Source of the DNA: Pseudomonas sp. G2-4
GTDB taxonomy: Bacteria > Pseudomonadota > Gammaproteobacteria > Pseudomonadales > Pseudomonadaceae
Direction: 5' to 3'
DNA length: 64,000 nucleotides
NCBI RefSeq assembly: GCF_030064125.1
Contig: NZ_CP125957.1
Coordinates: 2,108,001 to 2,172,000, forward strand
In this document: in pieces, positions 7,329 to 15,794 of the stretch
Numbering within the stretch: position 1 is the stretch's first letter
Layout of the letters: each line of letters opens with the position of its first letter
Position numbers and translations under genes: made by a program
The notes under the pieces: generated by a model
What the model saw: only the letters and a program-made list of their open reading frames with translations
What the model was told of the DNA's origin: nothing
Database searches by the model: none

Positions 7329-7673
7329 ATGAAAAGGATAACGTTATCGGTAGTGGCGCTGGCAATGCTCGCTTCGGGTGTGTGTGGTGCCAAGGAAAGG
7401 ACTCAGGAGGTTTCGAGTAAGGACTACGGAGACGCTTGGCCGTTTACGGTTGATAGCGTTGACCTGTTGTGCTTTGGACCCTCGCCCAAGGCGTTGGCCC
7501 GAACGTCAGATGGGACCGTCTATGCCTTGAGTGGTAGTGCACGGAGTCAGGCAAAAGATCGCGGTTGGTCGGACGGCCAGGACATCACCAAGCCCAATCC
7601 TACGATGCCATCCATCAAGATGGACTATAGCGATATTGTCCAACGTGCTCAGGCGCTCTGCGATGGGGCGTAA
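7329..7673 (+). CDS. Secreted YebY/DUF2511-like protein
   Basis: 114 residues with a clear signal peptide (MKRITLSVVALAMLASGVCGA, cleavage near AKE). The mature part has WPFTVDSVDLLC, VYALSGSA and a C-terminal ALC, the pattern of the DUF2511/YebY family of small periplasmic proteins with two conserved cysteines. A GGAG site precedes the ATG. It follows the repressor closely in the same direction, so it is a candidate for expression in the lysogen. Its role is unknown. Confidence 0.65.
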   Translation: MKRITLSVVALAMLASGVCGAKERTQEVSSKDYGDAWPFTVDSVDLLCFGPSPKALARTSDGTVYALSGSARSQAKDRGWSDGQDITKPNPTMPSIKMDYSDIVQRAQALCDGA

Positions 7674-7738
7674 TTTGCAATAAAATTTTTTGCGATGGGC
7701 TGGTGACACACCCAAACATGCTGAGAATGACTCACTCC

Positions 7739-7781
7739 CCGGGCGCTTTGGTTGGTACCGATGTTGGTGCCGGGCGCCCGA
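7739..7781 (+). other. GC-rich inverted repeat upstream of a small gene
   Basis: CGGGCGC near 7740 pairs with GCGCCCG near 7774, enclosing an internal repeat (GGTTGGTACC ... GTTGGTGCC). It lies in the 129-base gap before the gene at 7803. It could be an attenuator or part of a small RNA; nothing here separates these options. Confidence 0.3.
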
Positions 7782-7802
7782 ACGTGTTGAATGGAGTGAC
7801 AC

Positions 7803-7964
7803 ATGTCGGTGATGAAAAAGGTAGATGTCGATCAATCTGAAGCAATTGGATGGTCTGAGTTGAATGAGCGTGAACGGAAATTTGTTCAGCTATTCAGGCT
7901 GCTCGACGAGGTTAGTCAGAAAGACTTAATTCGCTTTCTCGATGTGCTCCTAGCCTCCCAGTAA
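7803..7964 (+). CDS. Small hypothetical protein, 53 aa
   Basis: The ORF runs ATG TCG GTG ATG to TAA with GGAGTG 7 bases upstream. The product MSVMKKVDVDQSEAIGW... is acidic and helical (LNERERKFVQLFRLLDEVSQ), ending in LIRFLDVLLASQ. A strong terminator follows directly. I recognise no family; placement right after the immunity genes and its own terminator suggest a lysogen-expressed gene. Confidence 0.5.
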   Translation: MSVMKKVDVDQSEAIGWSELNERERKFVQLFRLLDEVSQKDLIRFLDVLLASQ

Positions 7965-7968
7965 AATG

Positions 7969-7999
7969 AACCCGGCCATGTGCCGGGTTTTGTTTTTTT
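7969..7999 (+). terminator. Rho-independent terminator
   Basis: Stem AACCCGGC / GCCGGGTT with a 5-base loop CATGT, followed by TTTTGTTTTTTT. It starts 5 bases after the stop of the 53-residue gene and should end the rightward repressor-side transcript. Confidence 0.85.
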
Positions 8000-8142
8000 A
8001 GTCAAACACTCAAGAAAATTATCCCTTTGTCGACAGATACACGGAGGAGGTTTTTCCGAGACAGGGTTGTTTCGCCCGCCATATGGCAGACGTTTCGAAT
8101 CAGATCGGCTAGGCCTTCATTATCTGTCAGGCTCAGTTAAGG

Positions 8143-8598
8143 GTGAAATGTTTGGACGTCGATAAAGAAACAAAATCTGCTAAAAAATTGTGGCTTTGGG
8201 GCCTCATTATCATGGCTGTAAGCGGCGTGATCATTTTGGTCTCGCTGCTCCTTTCGATATACGGTTACGCTGACTATCAAGGGTGGGATCGGGTAAAACA
8301 CCTTGTGGGCGTTATCTATTCAAGTACGCAGCTCCCTGTTCTGAGCACCATCTGGAAACTCGCGGCTCAAATGGATTTCAATGACCCATTGAAACTGCAG
8401 AACCTTGGTTTCTTTGGTGAGGTCATTGTTTTCATGGTTGGCGCTGCGATGATGGGCACTGCGAATAGAACCCTTACTGATATCGCCAAGGCGTCTCACG
8501 AAGCTACGCAGGAACGCCGGAAGGAACAGTTAAAAAAGCAGCAGGAACAGCAAAGTGAACAGCAGCGCATGAAGCAGAAAGAAAAAGATCTTTCTTGA
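8143..8598 (+). CDS. Small membrane protein with charged coiled-coil tail
   Basis: 151 residues starting from a GTG at 8143. There are two hydrophobic stretches: about residues 17-40 (LWLWGLIIMAVSGVIILVSL), a clear membrane segment, and a second one near residue 90 (FGEVIVFMVGAAMMG). The last 40 residues are a Gln/Lys/Glu-rich coiled coil (ERRKEQLKKQQEQQ...). No known family. The position between the immunity region and the late operon, in the orientation opposite to lytic genes, is typical for lysogenic conversion or superinfection exclusion genes; that is inference. Base composition looks lower in GC than the neighbouring tail genes. Confidence 0.5.
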   Translation: MKCLDVDKETKSAKKLWLWGLIIMAVSGVIILVSLLLSIYGYADYQGWDRVKHLVGVIYSSTQLPVLSTIWKLAAQMDFNDPLKLQNLGFFGEVIVFMVGAAMMGTANRTLTDIAKASHEATQERRKEQLKKQQEQQSEQQRMKQKEKDLS

Positions 8599-8606
8599 TG
8601 GCTTCC

Positions 8607-8643
8607 AAAGCCTAAACCCAGTTCCGTAAAGGGTTTAGGCTTT
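8607..8643. terminator. Bidirectional terminator between convergent genes
   Basis: A perfect 13-base inverted repeat AAAGCCTAAACCC / GGGTTTAGGCTTT with an 11-base loop separates the rightward membrane-protein gene from the leftward gene D. The stop of D lies inside the right arm. A- and T-rich ends suit termination from both sides. Confidence 0.8.
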
Positions 8644-9903
8644 ATCTGCTTGCATTCGCTTCCACTCCCGATCCACCGCCCGCTTGGCCGTCTTCTCGGT
8701 CGCATACAACCACCGCAACCGCTTCGGCTTGCTCTGATCCCCAGCCGTTACCGTCTTTTCCTTCCCGGTTTTCTTGTCGCGGTAGTACGCGATGATCCCG
8801 GTGTAATCGCCTTTGTTTTCCTCCGCCAGATCCTCAACCGTATCCTCGGGCAGCTTGCTTTCCAGCTCCAGGCTCACGGTGTACCCATTATCCGGGCTCA
8901 GGGTGTGCTGCACGTTACCGCCGTACCAGATGATTTCGTCGATTTCCGGCTTCACGCCCTGGAGCGTGTAGGTCAGTTCGGGAATCAGGTCAGGCCTGCC
9001 CCGGGCGAGGGTGTAGCTAAGCGTTGCGCTGCCACGCTGCAATCGATTGAGTTCCGCCCGGGCAGCGCGCAGGGCGGACTGGCGGTCGCTGAAGGTATGA
9101 CGCAGATCTTTCAGATTTTCACCGCCGCCGGCAATGGCCTCCTGTTTCTTTGCGCTGTTCACGTCGTAGAAATAGGCACGCACACCGTCGTAGCTGTCGC
9201 GGTCGGCTTGCAGGTATCGGTGTTGGTCACCGTCGCCTCGGGTGAGCGTGATATGCGGCAGCTCGGCGCCGGTGGCCGTCTTGCCGCCGCCGGCCGGCAG
9301 ACACAGCAGGCACCCGGCCTTGACGGTGACCACCGCGTCGAATTCTTCCCCCATGCGGCTGATCAGGTTGGCGTCGGATTCGTTGGCCTGATCGAGCTGG
9401 AGGATGGGTAGACCGTCCAGGGCGCCGGCGATGGTGGCGGTGAGGCCGTTGCCCAGGGCGATGTCGCCCAGGACGTCGCCGAGGGTGGTGTTGCTCCAGC
9501 TGCGTTCGCGTTTGGTCTTGAGGCCCTTGCGCAGGTCCGCAGAGCGAGCGCGGATGCTTAGCACGTCCGGCGCGCCGCTGTGCTCGGTTTCGTCGACGGT
9601 ATAGCTACCTTTGTCCACCAGGCCGGTGTCACTCCAGCCCAGCCATAGACGGATGACTGCCCCCTTAGGTGGGATGGCCAGCAGCCCGTCGTGGTCGCTG
9701 AGGGTGATGCTGAGTTGGTCGGCCTCAATGCCGCGATTGTCGGCCAGGTCCAGGCTCATCAGCCGCGGGCTGATCAACTGGGCGATGTCGTTGCCGTCGA
9801 CTGTGATTCGGAATGCTGGCACAGGGTAGGCGGCGTCGCGGCGGTAGCGTTCGGCCAAGTCATCCAGATAACCGGTGACGCGGGAGAGGACTGCGTCGAT
9901 CAC
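8635..9903 (-). CDS. D: Phage late control / baseplate hub protein gpD
   Basis: 422 residues homologous in pattern to P2 gpD. The early segment RITVDGNDIAQLISPRLMSL, LSITLSDHDGLLAIP and the turn IRLWLGWSD are typical of the gpD / VgrG-like hub fold. gpD joins the tail tube to the baseplate spike. It is the last gene of the tail operon FI-FII-E-T-U-D, overlaps gpU by 4 bases, and ends at a strong terminator. Length is close to the usual 380-420. Confidence 0.88.
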   Translation of the reverse strand: MIDAVLSRVTGYLDDLAERYRRDAAYPVPAFRITVDGNDIAQLISPRLMSLDLADNRGIEADQLSITLSDHDGLLAIPPKGAVIRLWLGWSDTGLVDKGSYTVDETEHSGAPDVLSIRARSADLRKGLKTKRERSWSNTTLGDVLGDIALGNGLTATIAGALDGLPILQLDQANESDANLISRMGEEFDAVVTVKAGCLLCLPAGGGKTATGAELPHITLTRGDGDQHRYLQADRDSYDGVRAYFYDVNSAKKQEAIAGGGENLKDLRHTFSDRQSALRAARAELNRLQRGSATLSYTLARGRPDLIPELTYTLQGVKPEIDEIIWYGGNVQHTLSPDNGYTVSLELESKLPEDTVEDLAEENKGDYTGIIAYYRDKKTGKEKTVTAGDQSKPKRLRWLYATEKTAKRAVDREWKRMQADKA

Positions 9904-10340
9904 AACAGCGTCCTCATGATGTTGACTCCGGCGCTGGTACCCGCGCCGAGCAGGTCGATACGGTCATCATCGATACGCTTGAGGCTGAGGGAGAACTCAA
10001 TCCGTCGTGGCGTGCCGTCACGGAAGAAGATCGTTTTGGTTTCGCTCAGGCTCTCAATGATCCAGAGGCCGTAGATTCGGCCGCTGCCTTCGACCATCGG
10101 CCAGGCTTTGCCGGTGTTGGCCATCAGGCGCAGGGCGTCAAGGCTCAGGGAGCTGCCGGCCAGCTCCGGTAGGATGACGCCGGGCAGTGTGATGGAATCG
10201 TCACCACGTCCGACAAACTGCCGCGCCGGGGCTGCGCCGACGCGGCTGTTGCTCGCGTGGCGCCATTCGGTTTGGCGTTGCAGTTCCTGGTATGCGGCGG
10301 TAGATAGGCTAAACACGAACATGCCCAAGGCAAGCATCAT
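9900..10340 (-). CDS. U: Tail protein gpU
   Basis: 146 residues, starts MMLALGMFVFSLSTAAYQEL, close to the P2 gpU N-terminus, with SLSLKRIDDDR near the C-terminus. gpU is a tail-completion/connector protein of P2-like myophages. It lies between the tape measure T and D as in P2, overlaps D by 4 bases and starts 5 bases after T. Confidence 0.87.
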   Translation of the reverse strand: MMLALGMFVFSLSTAAYQELQRQTEWRHASNSRVGAAPARQFVGRGDDSITLPGVILPELAGSSLSLDALRLMANTGKAWPMVEGSGRIYGLWIIESLSETKTIFFRDGTPRRIEFSLSLKRIDDDRIDLLGAGTSAGVNIMRTLL

Positions 10341-10345
10341 GGGGG

Positions 10346-13300
10346 TTACTCCAGATCGGACAGTTTGCTGCGCTGGCGGGCGCCTTTTTCACTGGCAATG
10401 CGTGCCAGCTCGGCACGCACGGCACGGCTGATCGCCTGCGCGTCCATCCCCGGCGTGGTGTGGATGTTGATTTCGTAGTTGTCATGGCTGTCGTAGGTCG
10501 ATGCCGGGGTAGGGCTGAGAGGCGCACGGTCATCGATGGCGAAGGACGGTAGAGACATCGAGCCGAACGCCAATGCCCCGGCAGCCAGTTGCTTGCCTAG
10601 ATTGATGATGCTCGGCAGTAGACTGCTGCCTTCGTTCATCGCTGGTCGTTGTTCGGCGATAGGTCCAAGTGCGGCCGCTCGGGTTTCTTTGGTCTGTGCG
10701 GCTGACGTAAATGGTTCAGCCAGCGCCGTACTGTCAAATAGTGGGGCGGGTACCGCCGGAGCGCCAAGAGCGAAGGCCCCGGCCTCAGTGATTTGCTTGC
10801 TGAGCTGGTTCACCGCCTGGAGTGGTCCTTTCTGGCCACCTTCCAACCCCTGCGCCAAGCCTGCCATGGTAAAGCCGCCCAGCTCCGCGAACACCCGCGA
10901 GGGGCTGTGAATATCGAGCTTTTCCTTGAACCACCCAATCACTGCATCACCAGCCCCGGTGATGGACTCTTTGGCTACCGTCAAGCTGTTGGTGATGCCA
11001 TTTGCCAGGCCTTGGATCATCTGCGAACCCAGTTCGGCGAAACGTGCAGGTAGGCCTAGCAAAAGGCTGAGCGTGCCGCCGATGACGGAACCAAAACGTT
11101 GCCCCATGGATTGAGCGGCGCCGCCGACGTCTTCGACGGGCGCAAGTAGCTGACCAAACCAATTGATCAAGCTGCTGACGCCGTTCGCGATCAGGCTGAA
11201 TAAGGGGCGTGCAATGCTGCCCAGAAGCTGTAAGGCAGTGCCGATACCTGGAAGCGTCAAGACTACTTGACCCAAGCTCAGCAGAGATTGGCCCAGGCCC
11301 GCGAAACTATCGAGTACGGGTTGTAGCGCGCCGACAAGGCCTTGCCAGAAACCGAGGAAAAACCCTTTGATGGGGTTCCAATACTTGTAGACCAACACAC
11401 CCGCAGCAACCAGAGCCGCGATGGCCCCCAGCAACCAGCCTATGGGTGTCGCCATGATGGCGGCACCGACCGCGCTGATCGCACCGCCGAGCATTGGCAG
11501 CACGCTCGCTGCTGCCAGGCGGGCGCTGCTGACGAAAGCAGGTAAGGCACTGAACAAACCGCCAGCCGAGCGGGTAACCACCAACGTTCGCCAGACTCGC
11601 CCGAGCCGACCAATGCTTGCCCCTGCGCCTATAGCTGCGGTGCGGGTACCAATCAATTGGGCTCGTACCGCGCCCAAGCGTATGCCGAACATCGCCATAC
11701 CGTAGCGCACCACCGCAAATGGGCCGATCAGACCCGCAAGGGTTAACGCCAGGCCACCGAACGCGAAGGACAAGCCGGCGACCAGCGCCACGACTTTGAC
11801 CAGGCCGCCCGCCAGCTTGGGATTCTCGCGAGCCCAGGCGCCGACGTTGTTGGCGACCTCTCCCAAGGTTTGGATCACCTCTTTCAGCTCAGGCGCCACG
11901 GCGGCGCCAAACTCAGCCATGGCATTGGTCCAGCTGCCTTGAGCGGCCTCCATGACATTGGTGAGGGTACCGAGTTGTTCGTTGACGCGCTTGCGCAGGT
12001 CGGCCTGGTTTTGCAGCTTCTGCTGTACCTCCTGATAACCTGCGAGCCCCTTGTTCATCATGGTGTTCAAGGTGGTCATGGTTTCGGAGTCGTCACCAAA
12101 CAGATCCTTGATGGTGGCGGTGCGGTCTTCGTCGTTCAGGGTCTTGAGTTTTTCGACCTGGGCGAACAGGTTTTCCAGGCCGGCGAAGTTGCCCTTGTCG
12201 TCGGTAAATTTGAAGCGGATGGGCTTGCCTTCCAGCTCCATGATTTTGTTAACGTCCTTGACCCCGTCTTTGTCCAGGCCAGCCTGGAAGATTTTCCGGT
12301 AGGCGTTGCCGGCCGCACCGCCCTCCATGCCTGCCTGGTCCATCATGACCAGCAGCGGGGCCAGTTCAGCAGCGGCGTCGATACCGGATTTTTTGATGGT
12401 GTCCATCACCGGCGCGATCTTGCTAAAGCCCTGGAGCATGTTGGTCGGGTCTACACCTGCGTAGAAGCCACGCTGGATCGTGTCCATCAGCGACATCATG
12501 TCTTTTTCGGAAGTGCGGGTAGCGTCCTGCATCTTGGCCGCAAATTCGGCCGCCTCGGCCACCGGCATTTTCAGCTGTACGCCCAGGTACGCGGCCGCCT
12601 CACCAGTACCGCCGAGAATGCTCTGCGCGCTGAGGCCTTGACGCCGCAGCATGGTCATCATTTCCTGAAAATCAGCCGTGGTGCCGGGCAGGCGGTCGCC
12701 CAGCCGGGTCGCCAGATCGGTGATTTTCTGGAAGTCCTCAGACACCTTGCCGGTGCCGTCCATCATTGAGACCTTGAGTTGTGTGGCCGAATCTTCATTC
12801 GGTGCAAAGGCGCCCAGAGCCTTGGCCACGGGGCGGCTCGCCGCATAGCCCACGCCCAGGCCGGCGGCGCCGTTCGTGGCCAGGTTGCCGGCGAGATTCT
12901 GGGTTTTCTCCATCTTGGAGCGCTCGATAGCGAAACGCTTCTGCTGGGCATTCAACGCGACCAGGCGTTTGCCCTGCTCGCTGATGCTGGCGTTGGTGGC
13001 GCCGATCTGCTCGCGTAGCTGACGTTCGTGGCTGCTCAGATTTTTGGTGCTGATCCCAGCGCCGTGCAGCTTGCTCCGTAGCGCCTGGAGCTGTTCGCCC
13101 TGCTGCTGGTGTTGTTCCTTGAGCTTTTGCGCTTCACGCACGGCAGCCCGGAAGTCCTTGGCCATAGACTTGGTTGGCACACCGGTAGCAGCAAACTGTT
13201 GGGACAGCGCCCGAACCTTGTCGCGGGCGGCGCCTAAGGCTTTTTCGGTTTGTTCGGCGGCAGCGCGCTGGGTGCGCCAGGCACTGATGTCTTTCTGTTG

Positions 13301-13441
13301 GGTGTTGAGTTCCTTGAGGCGGTCGCGGGCTTCCTTGAGGGCGCGGGCGGCACCGATGCTGTTGTTGTTGATGGCCTTCAGTGGGCCGCTCGCCTTGTCG
13401 ATGGCGTTGAGCAACACCTGAAGTTTTAAGTCATTCGCCAT
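10346..13441 (-). CDS. T: Tail tape measure protein gpT
   Basis: 1031 residues, longer than P2 T (815), implying a longer tail if the usual proportionality holds. The N-terminal 180 residues are coiled coil (LKEARDRLKELNTQQKD). A conserved tape-measure domain follows (GVGYAASRPVAKALGAF ... MMTMLRRQGLSAQ). Several hydrophobic segments lie around residues 555-590 and 640-700. The C-terminal part has HSPSRVFAELG, typical of P2-type tape measures. It is coupled to E' by an overlap at 13431-13441. Confidence 0.9.
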   Translation of the reverse strand: MANDLKLQVLLNAIDKASGPLKAINNNSIGAARALKEARDRLKELNTQQKDISAWRTQRAAAEQTEKALGAARDKVRALSQQFAATGVPTKSMAKDFRAAVREAQKLKEQHQQQGEQLQALRSKLHGAGISTKNLSSHERQLREQIGATNASISEQGKRLVALNAQQKRFAIERSKMEKTQNLAGNLATNGAAGLGVGYAASRPVAKALGAFAPNEDSATQLKVSMMDGTGKVSEDFQKITDLATRLGDRLPGTTADFQEMMTMLRRQGLSAQSILGGTGEAAAYLGVQLKMPVAEAAEFAAKMQDATRTSEKDMMSLMDTIQRGFYAGVDPTNMLQGFSKIAPVMDTIKKSGIDAAAELAPLLVMMDQAGMEGGAAGNAYRKIFQAGLDKDGVKDVNKIMELEGKPIRFKFTDDKGNFAGLENLFAQVEKLKTLNDEDRTATIKDLFGDDSETMTTLNTMMNKGLAGYQEVQQKLQNQADLRKRVNEQLGTLTNVMEAAQGSWTNAMAEFGAAVAPELKEVIQTLGEVANNVGAWARENPKLAGGLVKVVALVAGLSFAFGGLALTLAGLIGPFAVVRYGMAMFGIRLGAVRAQLIGTRTAAIGAGASIGRLGRVWRTLVVTRSAGGLFSALPAFVSSARLAAASVLPMLGGAISAVGAAIMATPIGWLLGAIAALVAAGVLVYKYWNPIKGFFLGFWQGLVGALQPVLDSFAGLGQSLLSLGQVVLTLPGIGTALQLLGSIARPLFSLIANGVSSLINWFGQLLAPVEDVGGAAQSMGQRFGSVIGGTLSLLLGLPARFAELGSQMIQGLANGITNSLTVAKESITGAGDAVIGWFKEKLDIHSPSRVFAELGGFTMAGLAQGLEGGQKGPLQAVNQLSKQITEAGAFALGAPAVPAPLFDSTALAEPFTSAAQTKETRAAALGPIAEQRPAMNEGSSLLPSIINLGKQLAAGALAFGSMSLPSFAIDDRAPLSPTPASTYDSHDNYEINIHTTPGMDAQAISRAVRAELARIASEKGARQRSKLSDLE

Positions 13442-13888
13442 CGGTGGAACTCCGCACCCGGGCGCGCTCGCGCCACTCCATCAGTTCAAGCAGGCCCAAC
13501 TGGTCCATGTCAGTCGGTGCCCAATGAAAAACCACGGCCAGATCGGCCATGGCTTCTTCTACGCAACGAGGGATGCGTCCGTCTTCACCGACTTCTGCAA
13601 CAAAAAACCGGAAATCTTGCTGCCACAGGCGAGGAGGTCGGCCGGGTCCATGCATGCGGCTTCGGGTGCGGTGATGCCTGGGTTGCTGATACGCGGCAGG
13701 ATCTTGATGAGGGTGGCCACGTCCATGTTCAGCAGTTCGACCAGTTGCACACCGCGCAGCTCACCGGACTGCGGTTTACGCAAGGTAATGCTGTCGATGA
13801 CGGACTTGCCTCGGATAATCGGGGTGTCGAGGATGACGGTGTTGTCATCCACTGGGGGCAGGGCTTCAAGGGTGTCGTCAGTTTTCAT
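13431..13888 (-). CDS. E': Tail assembly chaperone gpE+E' (-1 frameshift product)
   Basis: Predicted 152-residue fusion: gpE to the slippery sequence T TTT TTG (plus-strand 13601-13607), then the -1 frame VAEVGEDGRIPRCVEEAM through MEWRERARVRSSTDGE. P2 uses the same heptamer for its E+E' product. The E' stop overlaps the start of T by 11 bases. The ratio of both products normally matters for tail assembly. Frameshift itself is inferred from sequence and position. Confidence 0.82.
13559..13888 (-). CDS. E: Tail assembly chaperone gpE (zero-frame product)
   Basis: 109 residues: acidic start MKTDDTLEALPPVDDNTVIL followed by TLRKPQSGELRGVQL, as in P2 gpE and related tail assembly chaperones that coat the tape measure. 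Near the end, the codons GGT TTT TTG form a slippery heptamer that allows some ribosomes to move into the -1 frame and make gpE+E'. The zero-frame product ends soon after (KSVKTDASLVA). Confidence 0.87.
   Translation of the reverse strand: MKTDDTLEALPPVDDNTVILDTPIIRGKSVIDSITLRKPQSGELRGVQLVELLNMDVATLIKILPRISNPGITAPEAACMDPADLLACGSKISGFLLQKSVKTDASLVA
13601..13607 (-). promoter_or_regulatory. Programmed -1 ribosomal frameshift site
   Basis: Heptamer TTTTTTG on the minus strand in frame T_TTT_TTG. After TTG, a one-base backward step reads GTT GCA GAA GTC, opening the E' frame for 56 more residues. Same site and place as in P2. Confidence 0.82.
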
Positions 13889-13935
13889 GTAAGGCTCCAG
13901 TTCGCGGGGTTAATCGCCCAATAGGGCAGGAATGA

Positions 13936-14451
13936 TCAGATGCCAAGGGCTTGGCGCTGTTCGGCCAGCATGTCCACGCCATTGACGATTTCGATGAAGT
14001 TGAGCAGGTCGATTTCGATGATTTCTTCGTTGTCGACGATCAATTTGTAATAGGTGCAGGTGGTGGTGATGCTGTGTTCAGTGTCTTCGCCTGCCTGCCC
14101 GTCACCCATTTCAATGGTCTCGTGGCGGCCGCGCATGACAACCTCAACGGCGGTGATTTCTTCAGTGTCGTCTTGCTGGAACGAACCGGTGAAGCGCAGG
14201 GCAACACCTGAGGCGTTGATGGCGCCGAACTGCTTCAGGGCAATCAGATCCAGTCCGCCGGTTTTCCATTCGAATTGGATACCGTCGTCCGAGAAGCCGA
14301 GGTCGACCTTGACCGGGCCGTTCATGCCGCCGCCGCGATAGGCTTCCATCTTGCGGCCGAGCGGGGGCAGGGTGACGGTCTTGACTACGCCCAAATAGCT
14401 GTTGGCGTCGTTGAAGAGGTTGAGGTTTTTAAGTTTGCGGGGCATGGCCAT
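13936..14451 (-). CDS. FII: Major tail tube protein gpFII
   Basis: 171 residues starting MAMPRKLKNLNLFNDANSY, a close match to the start of P2 FII, the subunit of the inner tail tube. VTLPPLGRKMEAYRGGGM and IEIDLLNFIEIVNGVDML are further family-like segments. It follows the sheath gene by a short gap. An alternative ATG two codons downstream exists. Confidence 0.9.
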   Translation of the reverse strand: MAMPRKLKNLNLFNDANSYLGVVKTVTLPPLGRKMEAYRGGGMNGPVKVDLGFSDDGIQFEWKTGGLDLIALKQFGAINASGVALRFTGSFQQDDTEEITAVEVVMRGRHETIEMGDGQAGEDTEHSITTTCTYYKLIVDNEEIIEIDLLNFIEIVNGVDMLAEQRQALGI

Positions 14452-14508
14452 GGCGGTGTTCTCCGTTGCGCAGGCGCGGGGTCAGCTCCCCTTGCGGGGA
14501 GGCCCGGT

Positions 14509-15678
14509 TTAACTGTTGATCTTGCTGGCGAAGTCGATCAGGTAGCGGTCGGTGATGCGTTGGCGCAGCGTGAGGTCTTCCAGCGGTGGCACGGGCGTGT
14601 AGTCGTAATCGAGGAACAGCTTGCCGGCCTTGAGGGTGTCCTTATCGTTGGCGTCATCCGGGTACCAGCACTTACCGCCGATCAGGTACCCCGCCGAAAC
14701 CATCTCGCGGAACTTGGCGTTCACCCCTTCGATGATGTCCCGCACCAGGGACGCATGCAGGGGCTTGTCCACGGCCCACATGTGCGCCTCGGCCATGGTG
14801 TCAGCGAGAATCTGCGCGGTGCGGGTGTAGTTCTCGAAGGCAAACAGTGGATCGGCACTGGTCGTGCGGCTACCCCAGAAGCGGAAGCCGCCTTCATTGA
14901 TAAGCGTGGTGACTTCGTTGCTGTTGAGGTAGTTGGCGTCCGTGGCCGGGTTTTGCAGATCCCAGAACACATCGGCGCTGATGCCCGTAACGCCATTCAC
15001 CGGGACGTTGGAGAGCGTTTTGTGCCAGCCAACCTCCTGGTCGATCTTGGCGCGCAGGCCCAGGGCGCGTGCCACGGCCGAGGCGGTGTCGGTCTGGCTG
15101 GTGACGGTGTTCCAGCTTTGGAACTCCGGCCAGATAACCATCGTCTCACGGGCACCGAAGTTATCCCGGTACGCGACCACTTCTTCCTTGGTTTTGCAGC
15201 CCCAAGCGCTGACATAGGCGAAGCCGCGCAGCTGCTGGGCGGTGGACACCAGAGCGGTGGCCACCGGAAGGCTGTCGAGGCCTGGCACGCCCAAGATGCG
15301 CGGCACCATGCCAACGCGAGCCTTGGCGGCGAGCAGGGCTTTCATGCCGGTGTATTTGCCCTCGGCCGTGGTGGTGCCGATCAGGGCGCTGGTGGTTTCT
15401 GCCTCGGTCTCGCCTTCTTTCACCCGCACGACGATGGTGTAGGGCTTGGTCTGGTCGGCGATGGCCTGAAGGCTCTTCGCCAGGGTGCCTGTGGTGCCGG
15501 CCTTGCCGATGGCGGTTTGTACGTTGGTCAACAGTATCGGTATGTCGAATGGAAAGACGGTGGCATCAGCGTCGTCGGCCGTGCAGACCATGCCGATAAC
15601 AGCGGTGGGGATGGTGCGAATGGGGCGGGTGCCGTCGTTGAGTTCGATGACCCGCACGCCGTGAAGATAATCGGCCAT
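14509..15678 (-). CDS. FI: Contractile tail sheath protein gpFI
   Basis: 389 residues (P2 FI has 396), starting MADYLHGVRVIELNDGTRPI. GVPGLDS, the WGCKTKEEV and IVWPEFQ-like VIWPEFQS regions and the C-terminal PLEDLTLRQRITDRYLIDF are typical of P2-type sheaths. The sheath contracts to drive the tube through the cell envelope. It is the first gene after the late promoter element at 15754, like gene FI under P_F in P2. Confidence 0.9.
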   Translation of the reverse strand: MADYLHGVRVIELNDGTRPIRTIPTAVIGMVCTADDADATVFPFDIPILLTNVQTAIGKAGTTGTLAKSLQAIADQTKPYTIVVRVKEGETEAETTSALIGTTTAEGKYTGMKALLAAKARVGMVPRILGVPGLDSLPVATALVSTAQQLRGFAYVSAWGCKTKEEVVAYRDNFGARETMVIWPEFQSWNTVTSQTDTASAVARALGLRAKIDQEVGWHKTLSNVPVNGVTGISADVFWDLQNPATDANYLNSNEVTTLINEGGFRFWGSRTTSADPLFAFENYTRTAQILADTMAEAHMWAVDKPLHASLVRDIIEGVNAKFREMVSAGYLIGGKCWYPDDANDKDTLKAGKLFLDYDYTPVPPLEDLTLRQRITDRYLIDFASKINS

Positions 15679-15753
15679 GGGTTTGCCTGCGCAGTGATTG
15701 GGATGACAGTGCACAGGCTGCCGCGCGCGCGCCGGTTGGGCGAGCGCGGGGGC

Positions 15754-15773
15754 TTGTAGGGGAGGGGGTTACA
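15754..15773. promoter_or_regulatory. Candidate Ogr-binding site, promoter P_F
   Basis: TTGT at 15754-15757, 13 bases, then ACA at 15771-15773, 75-95 bases before the sheath gene. The same TTGTAG...ACA spacing is seen upstream of V and between O and P. P2-type late promoters carry an inverted TGT...ACA element bound by Ogr. Confidence 0.6.
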
Positions 15774-15794
15774 GGAGGAGGTAACGTGAGGTGT

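Noticed and set aside
11870..12769. 299-codon plus-strand ORF within the tape measure gene
   Set aside because: Antisense of gpT, with no ribosome-binding site and a composition rich in His, Gly and Val typical of shadows.
14275..15759. Long 494-codon ORF on the plus strand
   Set aside because: It is the antisense shadow of the sheath and tube genes, which have clear homologues; long antisense frames are usual in high-GC DNA.
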